The position numbers were made by a program, and so were the translations under genes. The notes under the pieces were generated by a model. That model was given only the letters and a program-made list of their open reading frames with translations, did no database searches and was not told the DNA's origin. Below, piece after piece: positions 36,317-47,229 of a stretch of 64,000 nucleotides of DNA. The DNA is from Phialocephala subalpina (Eukaryota; Ascomycota; Leotiomycetes; Helotiales; Mollisiaceae): NCBI GenBank assembly GCA_900073065.1, contig FJOG01000004.1, positions 6,706 to 70,705 on the forward strand, written 5' to 3'. The stretch's first letter is position 1. Every line of letters starts with the position of its first letter.

Positions 36317-36911
36317 TCATCCACTTGGGGCCATAAATGGATGAACTTTCACTGCAGAAAGCAGTGATTGAGATATCAAGCTGGCACGGGAAATCCTTCG
36401 ATATCGCAGGGCATTGGATATCAAGGGAACACGCTCCTCTCTGTAGCATTTGCCCAAATCTTCTTCAGATGGTAGGGCTGGAAGAAACAATGAAGCAGGG
36501 CCTGCAACATTCAGGAGGAGATCTGAATCTCGCAGAGGTTCACTGGAATTAGCACCTTGTGCTTCGTCAACCTGCGCAACTGGAGCCATCCAAGCATCGA
36601 ACTCTGATTTATCAAAGATCCTTTCCTCCACTGGAACTTGTTCGTTTTCGACCAGTGTTTGAGCTCTTCTGTTTGTAGGAACTTGATATCGTCCATCTCG
36701 TAATATGTGAGGTATTTCAATCGCCGCCTTGGCGTCTTGCCATCTGCGACACGCTCATATCGATATGCGAACTTGAAGCCAGATAGAGACACAACATCGG
36801 GGATGCGTTCGTTATGATACCACGCGTCGAAGTCGGCTCGAGAGAATTCTTCGGGTCGAGGACGTCGGAGAGGACGAGGAGGATGGCAGGAACAGGGCGG
36901 TCTTCGGCCAT
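36317..36911 (-). pseudogene. EthD-like (dimeric alpha-beta barrel) protein, broken by two frameshifts
   Basis: Read on the minus strand from the ATG at 36911, three frames carry successive parts of one protein. Frame 1 has MAEDRPVPAILLVLSDVLDP. Frame 2, from about 36856, has FSRADFDAWYHNERIPDVVS, then GFKFAYRYERV and LKYLTYYEMDDIKFLQTEEL. Frame 3, from about 36655, has EQVPVEERIFDKSEFDAWMA through a second half ending KVHPFMAPSG at the stop. The family has the layout ILLVLSD, FxxWYxxEHIPDVV, then a short second ferredoxin-like half. Both shifts go the same way, so they do not cancel, and no GT-AG borders lie at the breaks. The absence of stop codons inside each segment suggests recent inactivation or sequencing indels. 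The original function is unknown; EthD-type proteins often sit in degradative or biosynthetic loci. Confidence 0.7.
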
Positions 36912-37563
36912 TGTGTTTGTTTGCAGAGGAACCATGAAAACGTTGATGAAGTTGAAGCAACCTTCGAAGCAATTCAGGAGCGGGGTAATATCTCAGAGGC
37001 ACATTGTAGTCAACTTGACCTAACTAAGTAAAGGTTCCTGACACACGCCTCGAGATCTGCAATTGGCTGCATCGCGTTGCCGCATTCTGATCAATGATCA
37101 CCGGGATGGCACTCGCAACCGGTGAGCTTGTAAATTCCTTCGCAATGTCTCGAACATCTGGGGGCATTGGCCGCTGTTGATGGAAGAGTCTTTGTTTGGA
37201 AAGTAGAGAAATGTTCGAAGAGCCCGAGAAGGAGTTGAGCGCGACGACCGAAGTTTTTCCGTGTCCCTCTCTATCCCCAAAGCTCAGATTTTCGACCACT
37301 TCTACTTCTTTGCATCGCAGCAGGACCTCAACACCCTACTAATCACACCAACACGAACACCACCCTCGAGACACACCATGCCTTCAATATCGAAATTGTG
37401 CATCGCAGATGCGATTGACTGGCTCGGAGATGCCTCTAATGCTGACGTTGACGTCATGCCATTTCGACTCAACGTTAAAAGCAATTGAAGCTTGGCTTCT
37501 GGCACTCGAACCCTATAATCCCTCTTATCTCATCGTAAGATCTCGGACGTCTTCGAACTCGAA
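36912..37563. other. Intergenic: divergent upstream region of EthD-like pseudogene and PRISE reductase
   Basis: About 650 bases. Short ORFs only. From 37260 the sequence is C-rich leader of the downstream gene. Confidence 0.5.
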
Positions 37564-38819
37564 ATGCCTACTGCAATTGTTACTGGTGCAACGGGAATCC
37601 TGGGGAGGGAGATTGTGCAGGCTTTGGGCAAAGATTCGAAATGGACCAAGATTCACGCCCTTTCACGATCGCAGAAGGACAAGTACCCTCCTACCGTTCA
37701 GCATAACCATCTTGATCTCACCGGGGATGCGCAGGTTATCGCGAAGGAACTGAAGAGCCAAGGTGTGGAAGGGGAGTACCTGTTCTTTGCGGCATACCTT
37801 GCCAAAGATGACGAGAAGGAAGCTTCGGATGTCAATGGTACCAGCAGATTCCCCTCTAAATGTCCATACCTCGCTGATGATGTGCAGGCGCAATGTTGAA
37901 GAATTTCATCGAAGCCCTCGCGATCAACGGCACCGAAAAGAAGCTCAAGCGTGTCATCCTCACAACCGGCGCGAAGCAATACGGAGTGCATCTTGGACCC
38001 GTCAAATGCCCAATGGAGGAGAGTGATCCCTGGATCGAAGGCGAAGGTCGACCACCGAACTTCTACTACACACAACAACGGATACTATACGAAGCTGCGA
38101 AGAAGGGAGGGTGGGATTGGGTGGTCACATATCCTAACGATGTCATTGGTGTTGCGAAAGGCAACTTCATGAACTTGAGTACAGCTCTTGCTCTGTACGC
38201 CACGATCTGCAAAGAACTTGGTGGAGATTTGGAGTTTCCTGGGTCTGAGAAGTTCTACACCAGGTTCGATTGCTTTACCTATTCACGACTTCATGCGGCG
38301 TTCAATCTTTGGGCAGCTCTGGAACCGAAATGCACCAATCAGGCGTTCAACGTTGTGAATGGCGATACTGAATCATGGACGAACATGTGGCCGAAGTTGG
38401 CAAGGAGATTTGGCTGCAAGGTTCCACCAAAACAGTTCCAGGGTAAAGCTCGGGATGCTAGCGAGATGGTACTTCAGGCTGTTCCACCGTTCGAGGATCT
38501 TGCTTCGGAGAATGGTATGCAAGGAGAAGTTGCGCAAGGCAAAGTGCGGCAGAGGATCAATTTGACCAAGTGGAGCCAAAGAAAAGAAGTCAAAGATGCT
38601 TGGGAGCAGATTGCGAAGAGGGAAGGCGTTCAAGAAGACGCGCTGGAGAAGGCTACGTGGGGATTCTTGGGATTTGTGCTCGGTCGCGAGTATGATATTG
38701 TCATCAGCATGTCGAAGGCGAGGAAGTTCGGATGGACTGGGTACATTGATACTTGGGAGTCCATGGAGGCGACTTTCGATGAGCTGGAACAAGAGAAGAT
38801 CGTGCCGAAGACGAAGTGA
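37564..38819 (+). CDS. PRISE-type atypical SDR (progesterone 5-beta-reductase/iridoid-synthase-like), NAD(P)H-dependent
   Basis: Two exons (37564-37837, 37888-38819) give 401 residues. The Rossmann dinucleotide site is TAIVTGATGILGREIVQAL at the very start. The distinctive PRISE features follow: a catalytic lysine in VILTTGAKQYGVHLGP and the tyrosine in PNFYYTQQRILYEA, then VTYPNDVIGVAKGNFMNL. C-terminal parts include NVVNGDTESWTNMWPKLARR and a final FGWTGYIDTWES block, common to this family. PRISE enzymes reduce activated C=C or carbonyl groups. Fungal relatives (sirQ-type) occur in and out of secondary-metabolite loci. No transit or signal peptide is seen, so it is probably cytosolic. Downstream lie an exporter and a C6 regulator in the same orientation, a possible but unproven functional grouping. 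Confidence 0.9.
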
Positions 38820-39431
38820 TTGCATGGCGAGCTTCCATCACTATACAAATGAAGGATTTTGATGTTCGCAATTGGCCCCGCGTAGTGTTGTGATTTTCTA
38901 CCTGGTATATGCTTGAATTGATTTTCAGTTGCTCGTATATCTTGGTATTTGACCTTGTCTAGTTTTTGCTGCGGTTCTTCAGCTGCGAGAATCTCTATTT
39001 CCTGTCTTATCTCTGCTTCTTTTCTTTTTCAATGTTAGGTTTGTGTCATTGTCTCCGACAGTACTGTAGTAGCTGGTAGGCATAGTGGTCATGTCTGGGA
39101 AAGCTGGAAGCACTTCAGTCTCGTCTTCTTCTCATCTCGAATGGCATATTAATGGAATCAAGCGTGGTAGCATTGTCGATCTAGACCGTACCATATCTGA
39201 TTGTGGGGAGCGTTTGGCGTTGACTTTCAAGCGAATACGCTGAGCTCGAAATTCGATTGGTGCCTCCATCGTATCAAATGGCACTAGCATCGCAACCATT
39301 TCGGATTGAGAGATCCCATAATCGAATTTTGTGCAAGTCGTGCATAATGTATAACTTTCCCATCAATATATAGACCATCAGTACCACCTTGAAATTTCTA
39401 TGTCTTCAGGAATCGGTATCGGGAACACGAC
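38820..39431. other. Intergenic between PRISE reductase and DHA1 exporter
   Basis: About 610 bases, T-rich after the stop. No gene seen. A TATA-like atatatagacc lies near 39365, about 65 bases before the next ATG. Confidence 0.5.
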
Positions 39432-41365
39432 ATGTCTGCGAAGGAAGGAGATCAAACGGCTCCACCGTCGATTGCGTACCTTGCCACCATGGAGAGCAAC
39501 ATTAGCACAGATGGCATGGAATCGGCGTTGACATCAGAGAAGGGTCGTTCGCAGGAAACTTCAGATGATCCAAATATCGTGGACTGGGATGGTGTTGATG
39601 ACACGGAAAATCCTCGCAACTGGGCTCCAAAGAAGAAGTGGGTAAATGGTGTGTTGCTCTCTATCATGACTTTGGTTACGTGAGTACGCGGGTGTTCATT
39701 CGCAAGTATTTCCCCTCGACTATACCTCCTGCTAAACCACAAATAGACCGTTGGCCTCTTCCATGTTCGCTGTAATCAAGCCTTTTCTTTGTCTCGCCTC
39801 TTGAATTTTGCTGCGTTGGGAGCTCCCGGAGATGTTTCATCCTCTTCGACTCTTACCTACTGCAGAAAACAGAGCACTAACTTCTTGAAGCCTGGAGTTG
39901 GAGATGTCCTGAAGGAGTTCCACAGTTCATCCCACCTCTTGGGGTCTTTGGTGGTTTCAGGTCAGTTTGCGCAGCCTCAAGTGTCTTCCAGCCTACTGAC
40001 ATTTGCTTCCACATAGTCTACATTCTTGGCTATGCCGCAGGTCCTTTGGTGATTGCGCCCTTCTCCGAAATGTACGGCCGAGCACCAGTCTACCACGTCT
40101 CCAATACGCTCTTCGTCATCTTCACCATCGCTTGTGCTGTCAGCTCAAGTCTCAACATGCTCATCGGCTTTCGACTTCTCGCTGGGATTGCGGGCTCAAC
40201 CGTTATCACAATTGGTGGCGGAACGTTTGGAGATATGTTTACCCCTAAGGAGAGAGTCCCTGCGATGTCAGTTTGGGCTTTGGGACCGCTTCTTGGACCT
40301 GTCATTGGACCAGTCGCTGGGGGCTTTCTAGCAGCAGCGAAAGGCTGGAGGTGGGTTTTCTGGGTCATCGCCATAGTTGTACGTCTTCTTTCCTCGATGG
40401 CTGTTTCCCGTGCAGCAACTGCCCAACTTGGGAACCAACATTTTCAATCTAACAATGATCCAGGCCGGTGCATTGACCATTGCCATGTACTTCCTCCTTA
40501 GAGAAACATATTCCGTTCGGATTCTGGAGCTCAAGTGCAAAAGATTGAGGAAGGAGACGGGAAATGACATGCTGAGATCAAAGCTTGACAGAGGTATGAC
40601 TCCCAAGCGTCTCTTTGAAAGGTCGATAACGTTGCCCTTGAGAATGCTCCTCTTCTCGCCCATCGTTATCTTGTTCTCCTTGTACATGGCTATCGTCTAC
40701 GGTTACCTCTACCTCCTGTTCACCACGATCACCGGGGTCTTTGAAGGAAGCTATGGCTTCTCCGCAAGCATTGTCGGTCTATCCTACCTGGGAATCGGTA
40801 TTGGAATGCTCTCGGGTCTTGTACTCTTTGGAATCGCCTCAAAGAAGACAGTGGAAAGAGTTGAGGCAAAGAAGGGCGAGTTGACTCCAGAACAGCGGTT
40901 GCCGATCATGATTCCAGGTGCATTGTTCATCCCAATAGGCTTGTTCATCTACGGCTGGACCGCTCAGTACCACGTCTTCTGGATCGTTCCGATCATTGGA
41001 ACAGGTCTCGTTGGCTTTGGCCTCATCACAACTTTTGTAAGTCTCAAGACTCCAACATGTTTCACAAGAAACACGCCTTTCATCTTTGTGAATCCCGCTG
41101 ACTGGTCTAGATGCCAATCTCAACGTATCTTGTAGATGCATTTACGATATACTCAGCATCAGCGATCGCTGCAATCACGGTACTGCGATCCCTCCTCGGT
41201 GCCCTCTTGCCTCTTGCAGGACCTTCCATGTACTCGAAATTGGGTTTGGGGTGGGGAAACTCGCTGTTGGCTTTCATTGCTCTGGCGATGTCGCCAGTAC
41301 CGTTCTTTTTCTGGAAGTATGGGGAGCAAATCAGGACGAATCCCAGGTTCCAGATCAAACTTTGA
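39432..41365 (+). CDS. MFS exporter, DHA1 family
   Basis: Spliced gene starting at the ATG at 39432 ([20 protein letters not shown]) and ending [12 protein letters not shown]. The [20 protein letters not shown] entry to TM1 is typical. Later exons give [20 protein letters not shown], motif A as [18 protein letters not shown], and motif C as [20 protein letters not shown] followed by GWRWVFW. The C-terminal half has [20 protein letters not shown] and a final [18 protein letters not shown]. Introns lie at about 39679-39746 (followed by a short TM1 exon), before 39893, at about 39959-40016, 40378-40464 and 41037-41110. Full-length 12-TM exporter close in style to the carrier at 26357 but clearly a separate subgroup. 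Likely extrudes toxins or metabolites; substrate unknown. Confidence 0.87.
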
Positions 41366-42076
41366 GTGATGCAACGCATTGGTTTCTTGCGTTCTACGTT
41401 CACATATAAATATTTGGAATTATTTCAAGCGTGCGATATGCATCGGCATTCTGCTTTGGGAGTATTCTATAGACTAGTGACCACTTGACGAATGTACGAA
41501 GTGAAAGCGGACATTGGCATCGGAGGCTTTGGTTAAGAGATGACATTCTACCATCATCCGCAATCTCCGTTAGTTTTTCGGACAAAGATTACCTTTTGAT
41601 GTTAAGATATCTTCATGGAGGCGATCGCACTTGATCTTCAACTCCCGCTCTTGCCCTGACCTTCTCGTCGGTATAAGAAAGTGTTATCACGTGAAAGAGA
41701 ATTAGTACCCCAACCGCTAGCTCAAAATTGTGATGGGACAAGTCCCATACACTGCCTTTAACCCTATACCTAAGCCCTACAAATTAAGAAGATATATCTT
41801 CCTAAAAACAGTTAGCAGGAGGAGACACCCCCTGCGCCTCCCCGGATGATGTGTTGCCTTGATTCTTAGGCTTGAGATTCCTACCTGGATGTAGTTAATA
41901 CATCACGTGCAAAAACACCTCACTTTGAAACTTTATTCCTCTCGTAGGATATCCTTTCCCTAAACACGTTTAGGCTAAAGGTATCTTCCGGTTCTAGGCA
42001 ATTGAATTTGACCTCCAGATTTTTCTTTCCTCCTGCAGGACACCAAGAGTTCAACAAATTACCTTGTTGAGGCGTT
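41366..42076. other. Intergenic between DHA1 exporter and Upc2-like regulator, with hairpin-rich segment
   Basis: About 700 bases without a gene. The segment 41688-41909 has CACGTGA at one end and TCACGTG at the other plus internal palindromes, and may be a small inverted-repeat element (listed separately). Confidence 0.5.
41688..41909. repeat. Possible MITE-like element with 7-bp terminal inverted repeats
   Basis: CACGTGA (41688-41694) and TCACGTG (41903-41909) form inverted ends of a 222-base segment. Inside are an ATGGGAC/GTCCCAT hairpin at 41733-41748 and the perfect 14-base palindrome GAAGATATATCTTC at 41788-41801. No target-site duplication is convincing. Because CACGTG is itself palindromic and a common E-box, chance occurrence is possible. 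Confidence 0.3.
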
Positions 42077-43430
42077 ATGTCCGCGAGGCGACCGCATAGG
42101 AAGTCAAGGAATGGGTGCAGGCAATGCAGAAGTAGACACATCAAGGTATACATTCCAAGATATCCGCAGTCTCCCGAGCTTCCCCACTTGCAGCAAATTC
42201 CAGATTACTGAACATCAGTGCAGTGTGACGAGAAACAACCCAGCTGTTCGAACTGCGTTTATCGACTTTTGAATTGCAGTTTTCGTGAGGATTCAGCCCC
42301 CTCGACGCATCTTCCTCCTATTCCACCCCCGCGTCCTTTATTGCCTCCAATCACGTCCAACTATGCGTCAATATCTACACCTTTTGGTCCATCACCAACC
42401 TCAAGCAATAACATGAGCTCAACCCCGGAAGCTGGTGGTGGAAATGGAGACACGCACCTGAATCTCCAACTGGTTGACCTTGAACTTCTTCACCACTTCA
42501 GTACAGTCACATACCTTTCTCTCGGCAGGAGTGACGAGGGCCGTCACATCTGGCAGACCTACGCCGTTAAGGTGGCATTGTCCCATTTATTTCTGCTACG
42601 TGGGCTTCTATCTCTCTCCGCCCTCCATCTCAGTAGTCTGAAGCCCGAACAAGAACGAATGTATCTCGATCGGGCTTCTGAACATCATGATAAGGCGTTG
42701 GAAGAATTCCATGCAATCCTTGATAACGTGAACGATTCCAATGTGGAAGCTGCGTTCCTGTTCAGTAGTCTACTGGTGCCAAATGCTCTTGTCCTTTCCA
42801 GAATCGATGGACTTGGAAGTGGCAACACCGTTTCCTCTAGCAGCATCTTTGACTGGCTATTTCTAGTGCGAGGTGTCAAGGTTGTTCTCGAGCCTTTCCG
42901 AGAGAGTATTTGGAACGGCATACTTGGAAATCTCGTGCAAGTCAAAGGAATTGAACAAGTTTCTACAGGAGCAATACCACAGCTGCAGAGATTGCGAGAG
43001 GATTTCTCACAGGTCACGGAAAGGCGAACGAAAGAGGCGGCACTTGCTTACACAGAAGCTATCTGCGAATTGGAGGCGGTGATGCTTCATCTGCGATCGA
43101 GTCCAGCAGGGAAAGACCTACCTGATGTGGGAATCATAATGGGCTGGATTGTAAAGGTGTCTCAGGGCTTTAGTGAATGTCTGCGGGAAAGGACACCGGA
43201 GGCTTTGATCATTCTGGCTCACTATGCGACTACACTCAGATACCGAAATGGTGAGTTGCCATCTATCAAACGCCTGGAAATTATTCGGCATTGTATGTGC
43301 TGACATGCGAATTACGTTAGACTTGTGGTGGCTACACGGACGTGATGTTCAACTTGTCTCTGCGATTGAAGAGCAGCTTCCTGTTGAATGGAGAGGATGG
43401 TTGGATTGGCCTAAAAGCTGTGCTATGTGA
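42077..43430 (+). CDS. Zn(II)2Cys6 transcription factor, Upc2-like (sterol uptake control family architecture)
   Basis: Three exons (42077-42145, 42224-43250, 43321-43430) give 401 residues. The first intron splits the zinc cluster. After splicing it reads HRKSRNGCRQCRSRHIKCDE then KQPSCSNCVYRLLNC, spacing C-x2-C-x6-C-x6-C-x2-C-x6-C. The preceding RRPHRKSRNGC is the typical start of Upc2-like proteins. A Pro-rich linker leads to LNLQLVDLELLHHFSTVTYL and VALSHLFLLRGLLSLSALHL, the regulatory domain seen in that family. The C-terminus is PVEWRGWLDWPKSCAM. Yeast Upc2 senses ergosterol, but many filamentous-fungal members have diverged, so sterol control should not be assumed. It sits 0.7 kb downstream of a DHA1 exporter in the same orientation and might regulate it. 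Confidence 0.88.
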
Positions 43431-43582
43431 TGCGCATGAAATGGGTTGTTAACATTACCAAATCAATTGCATTGGAGTGGGCACGGTTAGATAGCGAGAT
43501 GAGGAGTGGCTTGGTTAAGGCGAAGAAAGCAAAAGTTTCTATGGTGCATGGAATGTGAGAGAAATTGTAAAAAGGCTGGGGG

Positions 43583-43589
43583 AAAAAAA
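43583..43589 (-). terminator. RNA polymerase III terminator for tRNA-Met
   Basis: A run of seven T on the minus strand begins 17 bases after the 3' end of the tRNA gene, the expected Pol III stop. Confidence 0.6.
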
Positions 43590-43605
43590 GGGAAACCAAT
43601 TTCTT

Positions 43606-43677
43606 AGCACGACCTGGTCTCGATCCGGGGACCTATGGGTTATGAGCCCATCGCTCTTCCTGCTGAGATACCATGCT
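43606..43677 (-). tRNA. tRNA-Met (anticodon CAT), intronless
   Basis: The minus strand folds as a 72-base cloverleaf: 7-bp acceptor stem AGCATGG with TCGTGCT (U-G and G-U wobbles), an anticodon stem ATGGG/CCCAT around loop CTCATAA (anticodon CAT), and a T loop ATCGAGA. One T-stem pair (C-A) and one D-stem pair (T-C) are mismatched, so either the gene is slightly decayed or it is a divergent elongator. The A box region (TATCTCAGCAGG) and B box region (GGATCGAGACC) are recognisable. A Pol III T run follows. The anticodon could also suit initiator, but the acceptor start A-G argues for elongator. Confidence 0.8.
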
Positions 43678-44071
43678 TGATCTCTGGTATATGCTAAATC
43701 TTTGCTTATCCAAATCTATATAGATATTCTTGTGGGATTTTGACGCAACCTTCCTCGACTCGAGATCAAGTCGAGAGGCCTCTGTGAGTCACAATTCCGA
43801 AGAACTTGCCTTTTGTGGGACACTTATTGTGTCATAGAACGTGAGAGCGCTATGCCACGTTTCAGGAGATCATGTACCATGCAGTTCGAAAGACGCAACA
43901 ATGGTGGAAGTGTGAAGAAATCTATTTTGATGTGTCTTTCCCACGAGGCAATTCCCGTGAAGACCTTGTCTGGATATCTATACTTTGCGCAGCACTTTTA
44001 TCTACCTTAGCAGCCATAAATTTGAAGATGTTGAAGACTTCTCGTCATCTTGAGAGTCCCGTGTCAAATTT
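43678..44071. other. Intergenic between tRNA-Met and AACS gene 3' end
   Basis: About 390 bases. Contains a small hairpin (CTCGACT...AGTCGAG, near 43758-43779). No gene seen. Confidence 0.5.
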
Positions 44072-46339
44072 TCAATGACTTGCTGCCCACTCACGGTACC
44101 AATCCAAGCACTCCTTGTTCGCCACACTGGCTCCGACTTTGATGTTCATACCGCACAGAATCTGCTTCACCGCAATCTCAACCCTAACAGCCAGGTCAGT
44201 AATCAATGCTCCTCTATTTGCATACAAGATGAACTCACTTCTTTCCATTTCCTGTGATCGGAATCTCGAAGCACTCATCAATCACCCCAGGTACGTGCCT
44301 GGCTGAGAGCTCCTTCCTGACCATCGACTTGATACCATCTTCCAGCCGATAATTGCAGGTTTTACCTTGCGCCATCTTGAGAAACAGGACCACAGTCTCA
44401 TCAGCATCAGTTTCTCTCCTTCGTCCAACACAGATCGCGTCCTCAACATCATCTGGGAAATGCTTGAGAAGGATGTTGTAAATCTCCGCACTGCCAAATC
44501 TCACCCCACTAGGCTTCAAGATCCCGTCGCTCCTTCCCAGCATTGTCAGTCCACCGGTGCCTTTCTCAAACCGTACAAAGTCTCCATGATGCCACACACC
44601 TGGGAACATCTCAAAGTAAGCTTCTCGATATTTTCCTTGGCCCTTTTCATTCGACTCTGAGCTCCAGAATGTGACAGGCTGGCAAGGAAATGGTTTTGCG
44701 CAGACAAGATCTCCTTCTTCACCATCGGGAACAGCTGTTCCATCTGGACTCCATGCCTCGATGGCCATACCGAGACCTTTGCATTGGATCTCGCCAGCAT
44801 AGACTGGAAGTAACGGACAGGGTGCTCCAAAGAGAGAGATGATGTCCGTGCCACCAGTGATTGAGCCGAGGTTTATCGTTGGAGGAAAGGCATTGTAGAC
44901 GTAGTTGAATGTGGAAGGAGCGAGCGGCGATCCTGTTGAGTAAATTGCTTTCAAAGAACTGAGGTCGATGTTGTGAGGTCCTTTCATCGGCTTCAAACTC
45001 TTCTGTTCAAGGATAGAGAGGTACTTGGCGCTGGTACCGAAGTGGGTAATATTCAGGGCCTGGATGAGAAGAGGCATGGAGAGATCGCCATGTGGATGAA
45101 AGGGTGAGCCATCGTAGAGAATAATTGTTGCGCCGGAAGCAAGAGCTGAAACGAGCCAGTGCCACATCATCCAAGTTGTAGTGGTAAAGTAGAGCATTCT
45201 GTCACCGGGTTGAATATCGCAGTGAAGAATGTGTTCCTTCTTGTGTTGGAGCAGTGTACCAGCGGCAGAATGCACGATGCATTTTGGGGCACCTGTCGTA
45301 CCACTGGAGTACAGGATGTAAAGTGGGTGGGATGGAGGTAATTGAGTGAAGTCGAGAGGTGTTTTTTGGTTGTTGACACTGCAATTGTTAGGAGACGAGT
45401 TCCGGTATAGCATCTCGCAGGGAAGATAACGACTGACCTGTCGACGAACTCATCATATGTCCATGCTCTCCCAGCATCTGGAATCAACCCTTCAATCTTC
45501 ATCTCGAATCCTTTCACCGTCTCAAACATAACGCAGGCTTGCAGTCCTTTCAAACCTTCCACAATCTCCTTCACCTTCTGATAACTCCCGTGGGCTTTTC
45601 CGTTGTACCTCACAGCATTGTCCACAAGCAGAACCTTGGGTCCGATTTGAATCAACCGCTCCAGCACAGCCGTGACACCTGTATCAGGACTCACGCCGGT
45701 CCAGATGGCTCCAATAGAGGCAGTTGCCAACATCGCCACAACAGCATTGGCATGATTTCCAAGGAAGCCGGCAACACGATCTGATTCTCGGACACCATGA
45801 GAGCGAAAAGCAACAGCAAGTTTTCGGACTCGCTCTCGAAGTTCGCTCCAGTTGATTGTCGAGTTCCCAATCTCGGTAGCTTCGATGATGGCGGGGGATG
45901 CGGGGTCAATTTTGACGTTGGCGGGGTACAGAAGGTTCTCAGCGAAATTCAATCTCGAGGCTGCGAAGAAGTCTGGTCTGGGAAACATCCGAGCATCTTT
46001 GGGTAGGACCTTCCAAATGGTCAGTTCTTCTGCTCCATCAAAAATAAGAAGATGTGAAATAGCAACGTAACACAGAACATGAAGCACACCCCTACTCACC
46101 TGGAGGAACTTCTTCTCAGCAACAACACCGCAATTGTCCCATACCTCTCCCCAGAACTCGCCGATATGGTCAATCGACCATTGGTAGAGGTCTTCGTAGG
46201 TCTTCAACTTGAGGCTGTACTTCTGATTCACCCGGTGCATGAACCCGGCCATGCGAGTCGAGTCAGGATTAGAATGTCTCCATAGCATTGGCTTTGGGAG
46301 TTTCGCCAACCCATTGGACTCGGAAGGATCGTTGGTCAT
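44072..46339 (-). CDS. Acetoacetyl-CoA synthetase
   Basis: Spliced minus-strand gene from the ATG at 46339 (MTNDPSESNGLAKLPKPMLW) to the stop at 44072. The AACS N-terminal domain (MLWRHSNPDSTRMAGFMHRV, FFAASRLNFAENLLYPAN) is followed by the adenylating core. Core motifs are LYILYSSGTTGAPKCIVHSA (A3), YFTTTTWMMWHWLVSALASG, GSITGGTDIISLFG (A5), GVWHHGDFVRF and GRSDGILKPSGVRFGSAEIY (A8). PITGNGKK spans the last junction with the A10 lysine. The C-terminus ANKECLDWYREWAASH is typical. Introns lie at about 46017-46100, 45378-45438 and 44188-44245. The enzyme activates acetoacetate to acetoacetyl-CoA with ATP in the cytosol, feeding sterol and lipid synthesis or leucine/ketone catabolism. Divergent from the DMT transporter. 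Confidence 0.94.
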
Positions 46340-47229
46340 GTCTTTGAATGGTGCACCTTATGCTCCTGAACAATGGGGCTCTCAAGATGTAATTGTCGAA
46401 TTCGTGAATTGGAAAATGTTGAGGCGTTCACGATTGCCGCGGGCCGTTCATATCCGTGCCGTTCCGGTCAACATCACGTGCGAAGAAGGAGAGCATACTC
46501 AATTCTGGTTCTCTCTCACTATTGAAGATGAGTTGGCTTGTTGATCGACGTAGGGATGAGAGTTTGGAACAATGGATGTGTTGCAGACATGTACTTGCAT
46601 TGTGGGGTTGGCTAGTCATGTGAAGAAGTCATGAGCAATGATCTTCAGACGTAGAGAGCCTGAAAGTTTGGTGTTGACTCCCTATAATTTAGTGTATGTC
46701 CGCCCTTGAAGGGGGCCTCGGCGCTGTATCTTAGGCGAGAAAGCCTGGAGGGAACCCCGCATTTCCACTGAAAAGCCCTGGAGTGGGGTCGCCTGGACCT
46801 TTGCCCAACCGCTTAAAACTCAGCGGCCGAAGCCGGAAGGCTCGCCAGAAAACCCCAAAAAGGTGGCGCGCTAAATATCATGCTCAGTGTCAAACATTTT
46901 GCAAAAAGCTTCGCCTCCCTTCAATCACATATACCCGCGCCCTAGGACAGGAATATAAATTCACGATACCGATAATACTTTCGAACTGATGCAGGCGCTT
47001 ACAAACACTTCTGAATATATTGATTAAGAGAGCAGCAGAAAAAAATGCCTCGAGCTAATGCGCCGATACACCCCCGAGGTCTCACTCATCGGTCAGCAGG
47101 ATCACAAAGGTGGGGCAAAAAAAACATTCATATTTAACCCCTCCATCAACTCACCGTTTTCCTATTTGTAATATACTTTCTCACTTTCTTAATTGCGTAT
47201 TCCGAGATCTGCTTTTCTCGAGAGTGACG
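46340..47229. other. Divergent intergenic region between AACS and DMT transporter
   Basis: About 890 bases with no recognised gene. A 101-codon chance ORF overlaps the AACS start on the other strand. Confidence 0.5.
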
